A program made the translations under genes and the position numbers. A DNA stretch of 36,115 bases from DAOPMC01 sp035392025 (GTDB lineage Bacteria; Bacillota_I; Bacilli_A; RF39; UBA660). Shown one piece after another: positions 24,642 through 32,712 of the stretch. Where the stretch lies: the NCBI GenBank assembly GCA_035392025.1, contig DAOPMC010000010.1, positions 1 to 36,115 on the forward strand. Direction: 5' to 3'. Below the pieces are notes generated by a model. The model was not told the origin of the DNA. It searched no databases and saw only the letters and a list, made by a program, of their open reading frames with translations. Within the stretch, counting starts at the first letter, position 1; each line of letters begins with the position of its first letter.

Positions 24642-24915
24642 TCTCCATCACCCCATCTGACATATTTTTTGCCAATTCATTAATTTTTGCATTGATAAAA
24701 TCCATTTCTTCTCCTGATTCAATCTCATTTAGTTCAAAAGTTGTATCACTTTCAACTAAAGTTGAAGCATAAAAATCATCTGTATTAGCATTAGCAAACT
24801 TGTAAATTATAAACTCTTTGTTAAATTGAGGAGCTGGTATGATGTCAACCACATCAATTTCTACCATTTGCCCTTCTTTATTTTTAACCTTCAATCTTGT
24901 ATCTTCATTTTCCAT
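24628..24915 (-). CDS. Second DUF1292 family protein
   Basis: A 95-residue acidic protein with the DUF1292 pattern: LKVKNKEGQMVEIDVVDIIPA, then KEFIIYKFANANTDDFYASTLVES, then an acidic/helical tail. It is a paralogue of the protein at 2574-2867 but is paired with a coiled-coil gene rather than ruvX/ireB. It starts at ATG 24915 after GGGAGGATAAC and has its own consensus promoter. Confidence 0.78.
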   Translation of the reverse strand: MENEDTRLKVKNKEGQMVEIDVVDIIPAPQFNKEFIIYKFANANTDDFYASTLVESDTTFELNEIESGEEMDFINAKINELAKNMSDGVMENGEK

Positions 24916-24939
24916 GTTATCCTCCCTTTTTATGCATTA

Positions 24940-24968
24940 ATTTTATCATAAGCATTGCTTTTTGTCAA
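24940..24968 (-). promoter_or_regulatory. Promoter of the DUF1292/coiled-coil operon
   Basis: Consensus TTGACA (24968-24963), 17-base spacer, TAAAAT (24945-24940). The spacer contains the short inverted repeat AAGCATTGCTT, which may also weakly terminate the upstream DUF421 gene. Confidence 0.8.
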
Positions 24969-24974
24969 TTTTGC

Positions 24975-25685
24975 TCACTCCATCAAATCAACATTAGTAT
25001 AATTTTTACTATCCATATAAATATTAAGTTTTTCATTTATATCCAAGGTGGCTAACATAATAATTTTAACATCTTTACCTTTAATTTTCAATTGCTGCAA
25101 TAACCACTTTTCATCTTTACCACAATTTTCCAAATTTTTACGCATTATTTTGCCATCAATTATTATATTTGAACATAATCCTACTTTTTCATTTTTTAAT
25201 TTTAAATCTTTTTTAATTACAGGGCTATATTCACTTGTTGGCAAAATACTTAATTTCCCATTAGCCTCCATAATTGCATATTCTATTTCTTCTAAATTAA
25301 AATACCCATTTCCCCTACACTCTTCTAACATATCATTTATATCAAATTTTACCTTCTTCAAATTTTTTTTGATAATGGTGCCGTGTTCTATTAAAACCGT
25401 TGGTATTCCCATAAAGTATCGTCTTAAGACGATACTTTTAATTGTTACAACTGATACTAAATATGCTATCAAACCAAATATTAAAACAGCCACAATTCCA
25501 TTTAAAATAAATGATTCAGTATTGATTGTCATTTCCGCTGCAAAATTACCTATTGATATACCAATTACATAATCAAATAAACTAAGTTGTGATACTTGTT
25601 TTTTTCCTAACATTTTAGTAACTAAAAATAATGCAAATAATGAAAGTAACGCCCTTCCTGCAACACCTAATATTTCTTCTAACAT
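24975..25685 (-). CDS. DUF421 membrane protein (YetF-like)
   Basis: A 236-residue protein with three N-terminal membrane helices (about 4-26, 36-58 and 60-80). They are followed by the DUF421 cytoplasmic domain with LIEHGTIIKKNLKKVKFDINDMLEECRGNGYFNLEEIEYAIMEANGKLSIL split over beta strands. YetF/YdfR/YrbG of B. subtilis belong to this family; function is poorly known. I take the ATG at 25685, which follows TGGTGATTTAC, rather than the ATG at 25697. A 26-bp perfect palindrome lies within the coding region near residues 83-91. Confidence 0.87.
   Translation of the reverse strand: MLEEILGVAGRALLSLFALFLVTKMLGKKQVSQLSLFDYVIGISIGNFAAEMTINTESFILNGIVAVLIFGLIAYLVSVVTIKSIVLRRYFMGIPTVLIEHGTIIKKNLKKVKFDINDMLEECRGNGYFNLEEIEYAIMEANGKLSILPTSEYSPVIKKDLKLKNEKVGLCSNIIIDGKIMRKNLENCGKDEKWLLQQLKIKGKDVKIIMLATLDINEKLNIYMDSKNYTNVDLME
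25413..25438. repeat. 26-bp perfect palindrome inside the DUF421 gene
   Basis: AAAGTATCGTCTT followed immediately by its exact reverse complement AAGACGATACTTT. As RNA it could fold into an 11-bp stem with a UUAA loop. It encodes part of the third helix end (SIVLRRYF). Confidence 0.9.
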
Positions 25686-25727
25686 GTAAATCACCATTAA
25701 TATTATTAACAGCTTTGAGCATTATTA

Positions 25728-25736
25728 TGCTACAAT
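25728..25736 (+). promoter_or_regulatory. Extended -10 promoter of the ygjV-like gene
   Basis: TGCTACAAT with TACAAT at 25731-25736. AGGTGAT starts at 25743 and the ATG lies at 25753, giving a leader of about 10 nt. Confidence 0.65.
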
Positions 25737-25752
25737 TACAATAGGTGATAAT

Positions 25753-26265
25753 ATGCCAGTTGTAATACAAATCATTGGGGCAATTGCAGTTATTTTTTGG
25801 ATACTTAGTGTACAGATGAAACAGAAAAAAAATATTATTTTTTTTCAGCTTATTGCCAATGCCTTTTATAGTGCCCAATATTTTATTTTGCAAGCTCCAA
25901 GTGCTGCATTTATGAATCTAATATCAGTTGCAAGATTTTTAGTATTATATCAGTATGATAAAGATAAAAAAATTAAAAATAAGCCAACTATTATTCTATT
26001 TTTTTTCATTTTACTAATTGTATTAGTTGGAATATTTTATGTTAAAACACCTCTAGATATTATTCCACTGGGTATTACGTTAGCATATACTCTAAGTACC
26101 TGGCAAAACAATAGAAAAGTATTGATATGGACTTTTATAATAGCCGCTTGTATTTGGATATTTTATAATATTTCGGTTGGTGCATATTCTTCTTTAATTG
26201 GAAATGCTTTTGAAATTATTTCTGGTGCTATCGCCCTAATACGAATTAAAAATAGCAAAAAGTAA
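25753..26265 (+). CDS. YgjV family inner membrane protein
   Basis: A 170-residue protein built almost wholly of membrane helices, about 6: near 5-22, 28-50, 52-66, 78-97, 101-125 and 135-160. It matches the YgjV (Imp-YgjV) family: the N-terminal IIGAIAVIFWILSVQMKQKKNIIFFQLIANAFYSAQYF pattern in pieces, and the C-terminal YSSLIGNAFEIISGAIALIR. Function unknown; the helical repeat layout is like SWEET/PQ-loop-type small transporters, which is inference. Start after AGGTGATAAT. Confidence 0.85.
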   Translation: MPVVIQIIGAIAVIFWILSVQMKQKKNIIFFQLIANAFYSAQYFILQAPSAAFMNLISVARFLVLYQYDKDKKIKNKPTIILFFFILLIVLVGIFYVKTPLDIIPLGITLAYTLSTWQNNRKVLIWTFIIAACIWIFYNISVGAYSSLIGNAFEIISGAIALIRIKNSKK

Positions 26266-26266
26266 T

Positions 26267-26296
26267 TTGCATATTATTTCAATATTGTTATATAAT
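26267..26296 (+). promoter_or_regulatory. Promoter of the HD-domain gene
   Basis: TTGCAT (26267-26272), 18-base spacer, TATAAT (26291-26296). The ribosome site GGGGTGAC follows after 9 bases. Confidence 0.6.
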
Positions 26297-26316
26297 GAAT
26301 TGTACGGGGTGACGTT

Positions 26317-26844
26317 ATGTCAAAATCATCAGTAAAAAGTAAAATATTAAACGATAGTTCATTTTTGAACATTGTTGATGATATACTAAATAATAAATGC
26401 TTTGATGAACTAAAATATATTGAACAGCACGCAACAACAAGATATTTACATTCTCTGAAAGTTGCACATTTATCATACAAAATTGCTAAACGCCTAGGTC
26501 TAGATTATGTTGCAACAGCAAGAGCAGGTCTTCTTCATGATTTTTACAATGAAAAAAAAGAAGAAAAAACCTTTTTAGGTAAACTTAGATTATGTATAGT
26601 CGATCACGCAGAACTGGCATCCATCAATTCCAAAGAACTTTTTAAAATAAGTTCTAAGGAAGATAACATTATTAAATCTCATATGTTCCCATTTGGAAAA
26701 ACCCTGCCAAAACACAAAGAAAGTTTTATAGTTGATTTAGTAGATGACATCATCGCAACTAAAGAATTTGGTAGAAAATATAGAAATGAAATCTCTTATA
26801 CATTAGGATTAATAATTGTAATACTTAAAAACAGCATTTCATAA
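26317..26844 (+). CDS. HD-domain phosphohydrolase
   Basis: A 175-residue small HD-superfamily protein. Metal ligands expected for the family are His45 (TRYLHSLKVAHLS), His74-Asp75 (AGLLHDFY), further His residues at VDHAEL and IIKSHMFP, and a C-terminal Asp in VDLVDDIIA. This H...HD...D pattern is typical of metal-dependent phosphohydrolases acting on nucleotides or phosphate esters. There is no partner domain, so the substrate cannot be inferred. Stand-alone gene between convergent neighbours. Confidence 0.85.
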   Translation: MSKSSVKSKILNDSSFLNIVDDILNNKCFDELKYIEQHATTRYLHSLKVAHLSYKIAKRLGLDYVATARAGLLHDFYNEKKEEKTFLGKLRLCIVDHAELASINSKELFKISSKEDNIIKSHMFPFGKTLPKHKESFIVDLVDDIIATKEFGRKYRNEISYTLGLIIVILKNSIS

Positions 26845-26845
26845 A

Positions 26846-26870
26846 AAAAAGACAAATAATATGTCTTTTT
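26846..26870. terminator. Bidirectional terminator between HD gene and CofE-like gene
   Basis: A 9-bp stem AAAAAGACA / TGTCTTTTT with AATAATA loop; a T run follows on both strands. Confidence 0.75.
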
Positions 26871-28057
26871 TAATTTGCATAATTATCAAAATAACCTTGA
26901 ATAAATACCACTGGTGTTCCCTTATCTCCACTACCACTTGTTAAATCGCATAATGAGCCTAACAAATCAGTATATCTTCTAGGAGTTGTCCCTTGAGTAG
27001 CCATTTTACCTTTTAAATCATTTTCTTTTTGTAAAATTGCTTCTTTCATTGCATTTTTTAATTCTTCACCATGTAAATCTTTAAACTGATTCTCTGATAA
27101 ATATTTTAATTTTAATTCATTTGGTGATCCTTCTAATCCACTAGTATAAGCAGGTGATACAACTGGATCAGCAAGCTCCCATATTTTTCCTACAGGATCT
27201 TTAAAAGCTCCATCACCATATACCATTACTTCAATCAACTTTCCTGTTTGTTCTTTTAATATTCTTTGTATTTTTTCTACTAATTCTTGCCCAGTTCTTG
27301 GAAATAATTTTACTCTCTCTTCAGTTGCTCTATTACTCCCTAACAGACCATATTTTTCGTTATAACCACTACCATCAACACTACTACTTAATATATCAGT
27401 CAACATGATTATATTTTGGACACCTTTATCAACTAAAGCTTTTTTAGTATCAAACCTAGTATGTATGTCACATACTATTATATCTTTTGTATATTCTAAA
27501 ATTGTTTCTGGTTTGTTGGAAAATATCATCTCAAACTCGCAATTTTCTTTTTCTGCTAATTCTTTATATACTTCGTACATATTAACACCTGTAAATAAAT
27601 GCTTAAAATGTATGTATTTTTCTCTATATTCTTTCTCACTAATTACATCACTTGAAATATTCACATTATTTTTGATCAAATCCTCTTTATATAAGATATC
27701 GTTCCCAACTTCATCAGACGGATAACTACATAAAAGGGTTATCTTTTTAGTTGATTTTGCCATAGCACTAAGTAAAACTGAAAAACGATTTCTACTAAGT
27801 ACTGGATAAACTACTCCTATATGATCTGAATTAAGTTTATTTCTAATATCTTTTGCAATTTGATCTAATGTTGCAAAGTTTCCTTCACTAATTCCAACGA
27901 CAGCCTCTGTAATTGCAACTATGTCCTTATCATGAAATATAATATTTTCTGATTTTTGTGCTTCTAATATTGAATTAACAACAATTTCAGTTAAATCATC
28001 CCCTTCTTTAATAATTGGGGTTCTTATGCCTCTAACAACCGTTCCTACTGTTCTCAT
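26870..28057 (-). CDS. CofE-like protein (coenzyme F420:L-glutamate ligase family)
   Basis: A 395-residue protein whose opening RTVGTVVRGIRTPIIKEGDDL, split here by position, and IVFHDKDIVAITEAVVGISEGN-type stretch match the F420_ligase (CofE/FbiB) family version found in many Firmicutes. Further conserved blocks are VGVVYPVLSRNRFS-like HIGVVYPVLSRNRFS, MLTDILSSSVDGSGYNEKYGLLGSN and VMVYGDGAFKDPVGKIWELADPVVSPAYTSGLEG. CofE adds glutamate to F420-0, but no F420 genes are present here and F420 is not usual in these bacteria, so another gamma-glutamyl or amide ligation is more likely. The ATG overlaps the DUF1003 stop by ATGA. Confidence 0.82.
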   Translation of the reverse strand: MRTVGTVVRGIRTPIIKEGDDLTEIVVNSILEAQKSENIIFHDKDIVAITEAVVGISEGNFATLDQIAKDIRNKLNSDHIGVVYPVLSRNRFSVLLSAMAKSTKKITLLCSYPSDEVGNDILYKEDLIKNNVNISSDVISEKEYREKYIHFKHLFTGVNMYEVYKELAEKENCEFEMIFSNKPETILEYTKDIIVCDIHTRFDTKKALVDKGVQNIIMLTDILSSSVDGSGYNEKYGLLGSNRATEERVKLFPRTGQELVEKIQRILKEQTGKLIEVMVYGDGAFKDPVGKIWELADPVVSPAYTSGLEGSPNELKLKYLSENQFKDLHGEELKNAMKEAILQKENDLKGKMATQGTTPRRYTDLLGSLCDLTSGSGDKGTPVVFIQGYFDNYAN

Positions 28058-28620
28058 ATTTCTTTTCCTTTCTTCTGACTTTTATTAACTTTTTTCTCCA
28101 GTATAGCGTTTTGTTCCTCTCTTTTTTCTATGTAAGCAATAATCCTATTTTGATTTTTAATCATTTGGTGAACATCATGGTACAATTCTTCTAAAATCAA
28201 TTCACTTTTAAGATCAACACGATAATCGTTATGTCCTCTCAGGCTATCTTTTTTAGCTTGCCTATTTTGACTCATCATAATAATTGGGGCCTGTAGTGCT
28301 GCAATACATGATAAAAATAAATTAAGTAAAATAAACGGATATGGATCCATACCTCTATTATTTAATAATATGACATTTGTCATTATCCATATTATTATAA
28401 AAATTGAAAACAATAATATAAAACCCCAACTACCGGCTTTTGCTGATAATTTATCGGCAACTTTCTCACCAAATTTCAATCCTTCTTCTTGCTGTTTATC
28501 AATATCAACTGCTATTGGATTATCAACTAATAATTCCATTAGTTCTTCTTCATCACGTTCTTCTAAATCCTGTCTTAATAACTGTTTTACAATGTCTCTT
28601 TTGCTCTTACTTCTTTCCAT
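28054..28620 (-). CDS. DUF1003 membrane protein
   Basis: A 188-residue protein with two membrane helices (about 66-87 and 94-114). The family signature is LFLSCIAALQAPIIMMSQNRQAKKD. It has a charged N-terminal arm (RDIVKQLLRQDLEERDEEELMEL) and a C-terminal coiled coil (ELYHDVHQMIKNQNRIIAYIE). DUF1003 proteins are widespread; function is unknown. The ATG follows GAGGTTAAGAAAA and overlaps the Zn-ribbon gene by 14 bases. It is the middle gene of a three-gene operon. Confidence 0.88.
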   Translation of the reverse strand: MERSKSKRDIVKQLLRQDLEERDEEELMELLVDNPIAVDIDKQQEEGLKFGEKVADKLSAKAGSWGFILLFSIFIIIWIMTNVILLNNRGMDPYPFILLNLFLSCIAALQAPIIMMSQNRQAKKDSLRGHNDYRVDLKSELILEELYHDVHQMIKNQNRIIAYIEKREEQNAILEKKVNKSQKKGKEI

Positions 28621-28933
28621 TTTTCTTAACCTCTACTTCCTTTGCCCACCCAACATATGAGCAATATGGGCACGCTAAATACTTTTTATTTTTTTTAAAG
28701 CTAAATGACAACAAGCTTTTTCTAAAATCAATTTTAAACTTCTTTTTACACTTAGGGCATTGATATTTATAAAATTTAGACCTATATAAAACTAAAAACA
28801 GTAGTAGAACTAATCCTAGAGCAAAAACTAATCCCTGCCACAATCCTCCATATACAAGCGTAAAAACAATACCTAATCCTATTACAAATGATATTGTTAT
28901 TAAGATGTTTATACCCATATTTTTATTTTCCAT
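28607..28933 (-). CDS. Membrane protein with C-terminal zinc ribbon
   Basis: A 108-residue protein with two membrane helices (about 6-28 and 32-52), then a zinc ribbon with CPKC near 63-66 and CPYC near 89-92. I do not recognise a named family. The ATG at 28933 follows TTGTGATTAT. The longer frame to 28957 would start within the extended -10 TGCTACAAT and is rejected. First gene of the operon with DUF1003 and the CofE-like protein. Confidence 0.78.
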   Translation of the reverse strand: MENKNMGINILITISFVIGLGIVFTLVYGGLWQGLVFALGLVLLLFLVLYRSKFYKYQCPKCKKKFKIDFRKSLLSFSFKKNKKYLACPYCSYVGWAKEVEVKKNGKK

Positions 28934-29054
28934 ATAATCACAATATAATTGTAGCATAAATAAAAGATCGAGACAATTTTAAATTACAAAATATTTGGCC
29001 TCGCCCATACTATTTAAAAATTTAGGCATAAATTATTTTAGTTAGGATGATATT

Positions 29055-29855
29055 ATGACTTTTTTTGTTTCTCTTCCTCATTATATCCAGGCCTTGGTTG
29101 CAACTTTATTTACATGGGGGATAACCGCTCTAGGAGCAGCACTAGTTTTTTTCTTTAAAAAAGTTAATAAAACTATGATGGATGCCATGCTAGGATTTGC
29201 TGCAGGTGTTATGATTGCAGCATCTTTTTGGTCACTTTTATCTCCCGCTATTGATATGGCAAAATCTATGAATATGTGTGCTTGGTTAATAGCATTTGTT
29301 GGCTTTTTTGGAGGGGGTTTACTGTTATTTATTGGAGATAAAATATTTAATATTGTTGATAAAAGTATTAGAAAAGGAAAAAATAATAATAGTTTAAAAA
29401 GATGCTTAATGTTAATTTTTTCAATTACACTTCATAATATTCCAGAAGGTCTTGCAGTTGGAGTTGCTTTTGGCTCACTTGCCTATAATTTGGATGGTGC
29501 TACATTATTATCAGCCTGTATTCTAGCCCTAGGTATTGGACTCCAAAATTTCCCAGAAGGAACTGCTGTAAGTGTTCCATTGCGAAGAGAAGGTCTTTCA
29601 AGAGGCAAAGCATTCTTTTTTGGCCAATTAAGTGGTATTGTTGAACCAATTGCAGGAATATTAGGTGCACTTTTAGCTATCAAAGTTAGAACAATGTTGC
29701 CATTTTTACTATCATTTGCTGCCGGTGCTATGATTTATGTTGTTGTTCAAGAACTAATCCCTGAAAGCCAAACAAATAAAAAAAAGGACATTATGGCCCT
29801 TTTCACACTCATTGGATTCTCTATTATGATGATTCTAGATGTTGCCTTAAGTTAG
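29055..29855 (+). CDS. ZIP family divalent metal transporter
   Basis: A 266-residue ZIP/ZupT-type transporter with about 8 membrane helices. The two metal-binding signatures are HNIPEGLAVGVAFG in helix 4 and NFPEGTAVSVPLRREG in helix 5. The C-terminal VVVQELIPES carries a further conserved acid. It imports zinc or other divalent cations (Fe, Mn) across the membrane. Start ATG after AGGATGATATT. The gene stands alone and overlaps the convergent permease-like gene by 4 bases. No metal-regulator site is recognised upstream. Confidence 0.92.
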   Translation: MTFFVSLPHYIQALVATLFTWGITALGAALVFFFKKVNKTMMDAMLGFAAGVMIAASFWSLLSPAIDMAKSMNMCAWLIAFVGFFGGGLLLFIGDKIFNIVDKSIRKGKNNNSLKRCLMLIFSITLHNIPEGLAVGVAFGSLAYNLDGATLLSACILALGIGLQNFPEGTAVSVPLRREGLSRGKAFFFGQLSGIVEPIAGILGALLAIKVRTMLPFLLSFAAGAMIYVVVQELIPESQTNKKKDIMALFTLIGFSIMMILDVALS

Positions 29856-30490
29856 TGTTTAATTATATATTTTATTCTAAAAATAACACTCCAAATAAGA
29901 GACATTCCTATTCCCCAAAAAATGTATATATTTAAAAAATTGTAAATATATTTACCCAACCAAAATGATGGTACAAAACTTAAACAAAACTGTTTTAACC
30001 CCCAAGTGACATATGGAATTGCTAAAACTACAATGTAAATTGTCGTTAAACTCATAACTTTAATAGCACTCTTCCTATCTTTTGCAAATGCAATAGTCAT
30101 CATAATAATAGGTAAGCTAAAGAAAGAATTAAGTAACCCAATCATTAGAATATTTTTAAAAGAAATATCTGATATTTTAAATATTAAAATCAACAAAATA
30201 GCATATATAAAAGTAACAATCATACTTACTAATAATCTTAATAATAATTCTTTGAGACTTCTTTTGTTCATTCTCTTATCATCAATAATGTATAAAACTA
30301 TTATAAAAGAAACACAAATAGCAACTATTAAACCAATTAATGCATCAAATATACGATATATGTTTTGAAAATTAAAAAATGGAATTGTGATTCTAATTAA
30401 GACAGTCAATACAACCGGGACAAGTAATACCAATATAGACGTTATGTCTTTTTTTATATCTTTATATAAATTAATAAATACTTTCTTCAT
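29852..30490 (-). CDS. Polytopic membrane protein, ABC-2 permease-like
   Basis: A 212-residue protein with about 6 membrane helices and a basic N-terminus (MKKVFINLYKDIKKD). The layout, a short cytoplasmic start and helix pairs linked by a basic loop (DDKRMNKRSLKELLLRLL), is like small ABC-2 type permeases, but no signature proves this and no ATPase gene is adjacent. The ATG at 30490 follows AAAGGAGTATTT. The upstream extension to 30523 has no ribosome site and would overlap the DUF6512 gene. Confidence 0.7.
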   Translation of the reverse strand: MKKVFINLYKDIKKDITSILVLLVPVVLTVLIRITIPFFNFQNIYRIFDALIGLIVAICVSFIIVLYIIDDKRMNKRSLKELLLRLLVSMIVTFIYAILLILIFKISDISFKNILMIGLLNSFFSLPIIMMTIAFAKDRKSAIKVMSLTTIYIVVLAIPYVTWGLKQFCLSFVPSFWLGKYIYNFLNIYIFWGIGMSLIWSVIFRIKYIIKH

Positions 30491-30500
30491 AAATACTCCT

Positions 30501-31022
30501 TTATTTGTGACCTTTGATACCATATTTTTTTGTTATTGGGTCTTTGAAAATAAAATTTTCTGGTGGCATTAAAGTAGCCAATACATAAAAACCAAATAAG
30601 ATAAATAAAAGAACTATTGATATATATATAATTATGTGTTGTACATCTTTCATATTAAGAACCAAATAAGACAGCATCTGGGCAGCTGTAATTGCTATAT
30701 AGAATATACTGATATCAATTATTAAAACTGATCTTTTAGTTATTATCTTATATCCATAAAATAAAAGTGGAATAAGTAAAATTATCGTCACTAGTCCAAC
30801 TAATTTAGCAGGAAAATAATTTACCATTTTCCCAAAAATAAATCCATCTACTATCATCCATAGAAAATATGCCGTAATTGCAATTTTTATATGTTCCCAA
30901 GTACTTTCATTAACTGCCGAAAAAAGTGCAATTGTCTTATTGTGATTGCTCCATTCATAAGTAAAATGAAGAACTGTTCCAACAACACTTATAAAAATAA
31001 TACCAATAATAAATATATTCAT
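30501..31022 (-). CDS. DUF6512-like membrane protein
   Basis: A 173-residue protein with about 5-6 membrane helices. The conserved block VNESTWEHIKIAITAYFLW near residues 38-56 and the C-terminal PPENFIFKDPITKKYG fit the DUF6512 family; function unknown. The ATG at 31022 follows GAGGGATGAT. Upstream in-frame starts would fall within the metG terminator. Its -10 (TATAAT) comes immediately after the metG terminator, so it has its own promoter. Eleven bases separate its stop from the start of the permease-like gene downstream. Confidence 0.78.
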   Translation of the reverse strand: MNIFIIGIIFISVVGTVLHFTYEWSNHNKTIALFSAVNESTWEHIKIAITAYFLWMIVDGFIFGKMVNYFPAKLVGLVTIILLIPLLFYGYKIITKRSVLIIDISIFYIAITAAQMLSYLVLNMKDVQHIIIYISIVLLFILFGFYVLATLMPPENFIFKDPITKKYGIKGHK

Positions 31023-31049
31023 ATCATCCCTCATTATAATTATATCATT

Positions 31050-31084
31050 AAAAAGGAATAATATATTAATTATTATTCCTTTTT
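31050..31084 (-). terminator. Terminator of metG
   Basis: A perfect 14-bp inverted repeat (AAAAAGGAATAATA / TATTATTCCTTTTT) with 7-base loop overlapping the metG stop. The U tract on the minus strand runs straight into the -10 of the DUF6512 gene. Confidence 0.82.
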
Positions 31085-32712
31085 TCACACAATTTATTTA
31101 TTTCTTCATCAATAACTTGTTTATCGTATCTTTCATATAATGGTTTAACTTCAGAACTTATATTGACTTTTTCTAATTTTTTGTATTCCCATTTATCTAT
31201 CGTAGCATTTAAAAATTGATCAACAACCGGTGCCGTAAATGGTAAATATGGTTTTAATAAATTATTTAAATTATAAATTATATTGACACAATTATACAAC
31301 ACATTGTTACATTCTTTGACATCCGTTTTAAATAAATTCCATGGTTCTTTACTGTCAAAATATTTGTTAGCATAACCTACAAAATCAAATATTTTATTGA
31401 TGCCTTCCTTTATGTTAGCATTATCTATATCATTGCCAACTTCAATATAAAGCGCTTTTAATTCATTTTCTATGTTTACATCAATCGTCGAAATATCGAG
31501 CTTTCCACCAAATGATTTATTAACAAACGCAAGATTTCTATTAATAAAGTTACCATACTTTCCTAGTAGTTCTCCATTATGAGTATTAATAAAATCAGTC
31601 CATGTAAAGTTAAAATCTCTTTTATCTGGATCATTTGACAACAAATAATATCTAAGTGAGTCAGCAGGATACTTCTCTAATACATCTGCAATTGAAATAT
31701 AATTCCCTTTACTCTTTGAAAGTTTCTCCCCTTCTATTGTTAAATATTCATCTGAAACAATTTTATCAGGAAGTTTATAGTCTTCTTTTGTTGCTAGAAG
31801 TAATGATGGAAAAATTACTGTATGAAAGGGAATATTATCCTTAGCATGAACCAAATAGATCTTGTTATCATGTCCTTGCTTCCAAAAATCTTCCCAATCC
31901 CAATTTCGACTTTCACAATATTTTTTAGAGGCTGAAACATATCCCCAAACATTTTCAAACCAACCATATATCTTCTTATCTTCATATCCTTTAATTGGAA
32001 TATCTATTCCCCAATTGAGACTGCGAGACGCACATCTATCAGGAATTCCTTCAGATAAGTACCTTTCAGTAAATAAAACAGCATTTTCTCTCCAATCATT
32101 TTTATGAGAATCAACAAGTTTCTTAATATCATTTTGAAATTTTGACAATGAAAAATATAAGTTCTTAGTACTTTTGACAGCAGCCTTTTCGCCACAAATA
32201 GCACATTTTACTTCTTTTACTTCGCCTATAGTTAGCAGGCTACCGCATTTTTCGCATTCATCGCCCTTTACTTCAGCTCCGCACTTAGGACAAATTCCAA
32301 TTACATAGCGGTCTGCTAAAAACAAGTTACACTTGTCACAATATAATTGTTGCTCATCTTTTTCATAAAGGGATCCATACTCATAATATTTTTTAAATTG
32401 CTCACGTACAAATTCTTTATGATAAGGATCATCAGTTCTATCAAAAATATCATAATCAAGTCCAATATTCTCCCAATCTCTTCTAAAAGTTTCATCACAA
32501 ACATCAACAATTTCTTTAGCAGTTTTGTGCTCTTTTAGTGCTTTCACATCAATTGGCGTGCCATGACAATCTGTTCCAGAAACTAAAATTACCTTATTTC
32601 CCTTTAATTTGTGATATCTTGCAATTACATCACCTGATAAACTGCTTGCAGCGTGTCCCAAATGCAAATCTCCGTTGGCAAAAGGCCAACTTATTCCTAT
32701 TAAAACATTCAT
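31066..32712 (-). CDS. metG: Methionyl-tRNA synthetase
   Basis: A 548-residue class I aminoacyl-tRNA synthetase of the MetG type with two zinc knuckles. It has ISWPFANGDLHLGHAASSLSGD (HIGH-equivalent HLGH) and the tandem zinc motifs CDKC...CPKC and CEKC...CAIC near 125-175, then VHAKDNIPFH and the KMSKS loop as KLSKSKGNYIS. The anticodon-binding domain follows, and there is no C-terminal EMAP-like tRNA-binding domain, so it is the short form. ATG after AAAGGAGAATAATT. It is preceded by a T-box leader, so it is induced when tRNA-Met is uncharged. Confidence 0.96.
   Translation of the reverse strand: MNVLIGISWPFANGDLHLGHAASSLSGDVIARYHKLKGNKVILVSGTDCHGTPIDVKALKEHKTAKEIVDVCDETFRRDWENIGLDYDIFDRTDDPYHKEFVREQFKKYYEYGSLYEKDEQQLYCDKCNLFLADRYVIGICPKCGAEVKGDECEKCGSLLTIGEVKEVKCAICGEKAAVKSTKNLYFSLSKFQNDIKKLVDSHKNDWRENAVLFTERYLSEGIPDRCASRSLNWGIDIPIKGYEDKKIYGWFENVWGYVSASKKYCESRNWDWEDFWKQGHDNKIYLVHAKDNIPFHTVIFPSLLLATKEDYKLPDKIVSDEYLTIEGEKLSKSKGNYISIADVLEKYPADSLRYYLLSNDPDKRDFNFTWTDFINTHNGELLGKYGNFINRNLAFVNKSFGGKLDISTIDVNIENELKALYIEVGNDIDNANIKEGINKIFDFVGYANKYFDSKEPWNLFKTDVKECNNVLYNCVNIIYNLNNLLKPYLPFTAPVVDQFLNATIDKWEYKKLEKVNISSEVKPLYERYDKQVIDEEINKLCEKRNNN

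Noticed and set aside
24145..24660. 171-codon plus-strand frame over the coiled-coil gene
   Set aside because: No ribosome site or promoter, low-complexity Leu/Ser content, and fully inside a well-supported minus-strand gene pair.
25615..25893. 92-codon minus-strand frame over the DUF421/YgjV divergent promoters
   Set aside because: It crosses both promoters and the start of two recognised families; composition is not protein-like.
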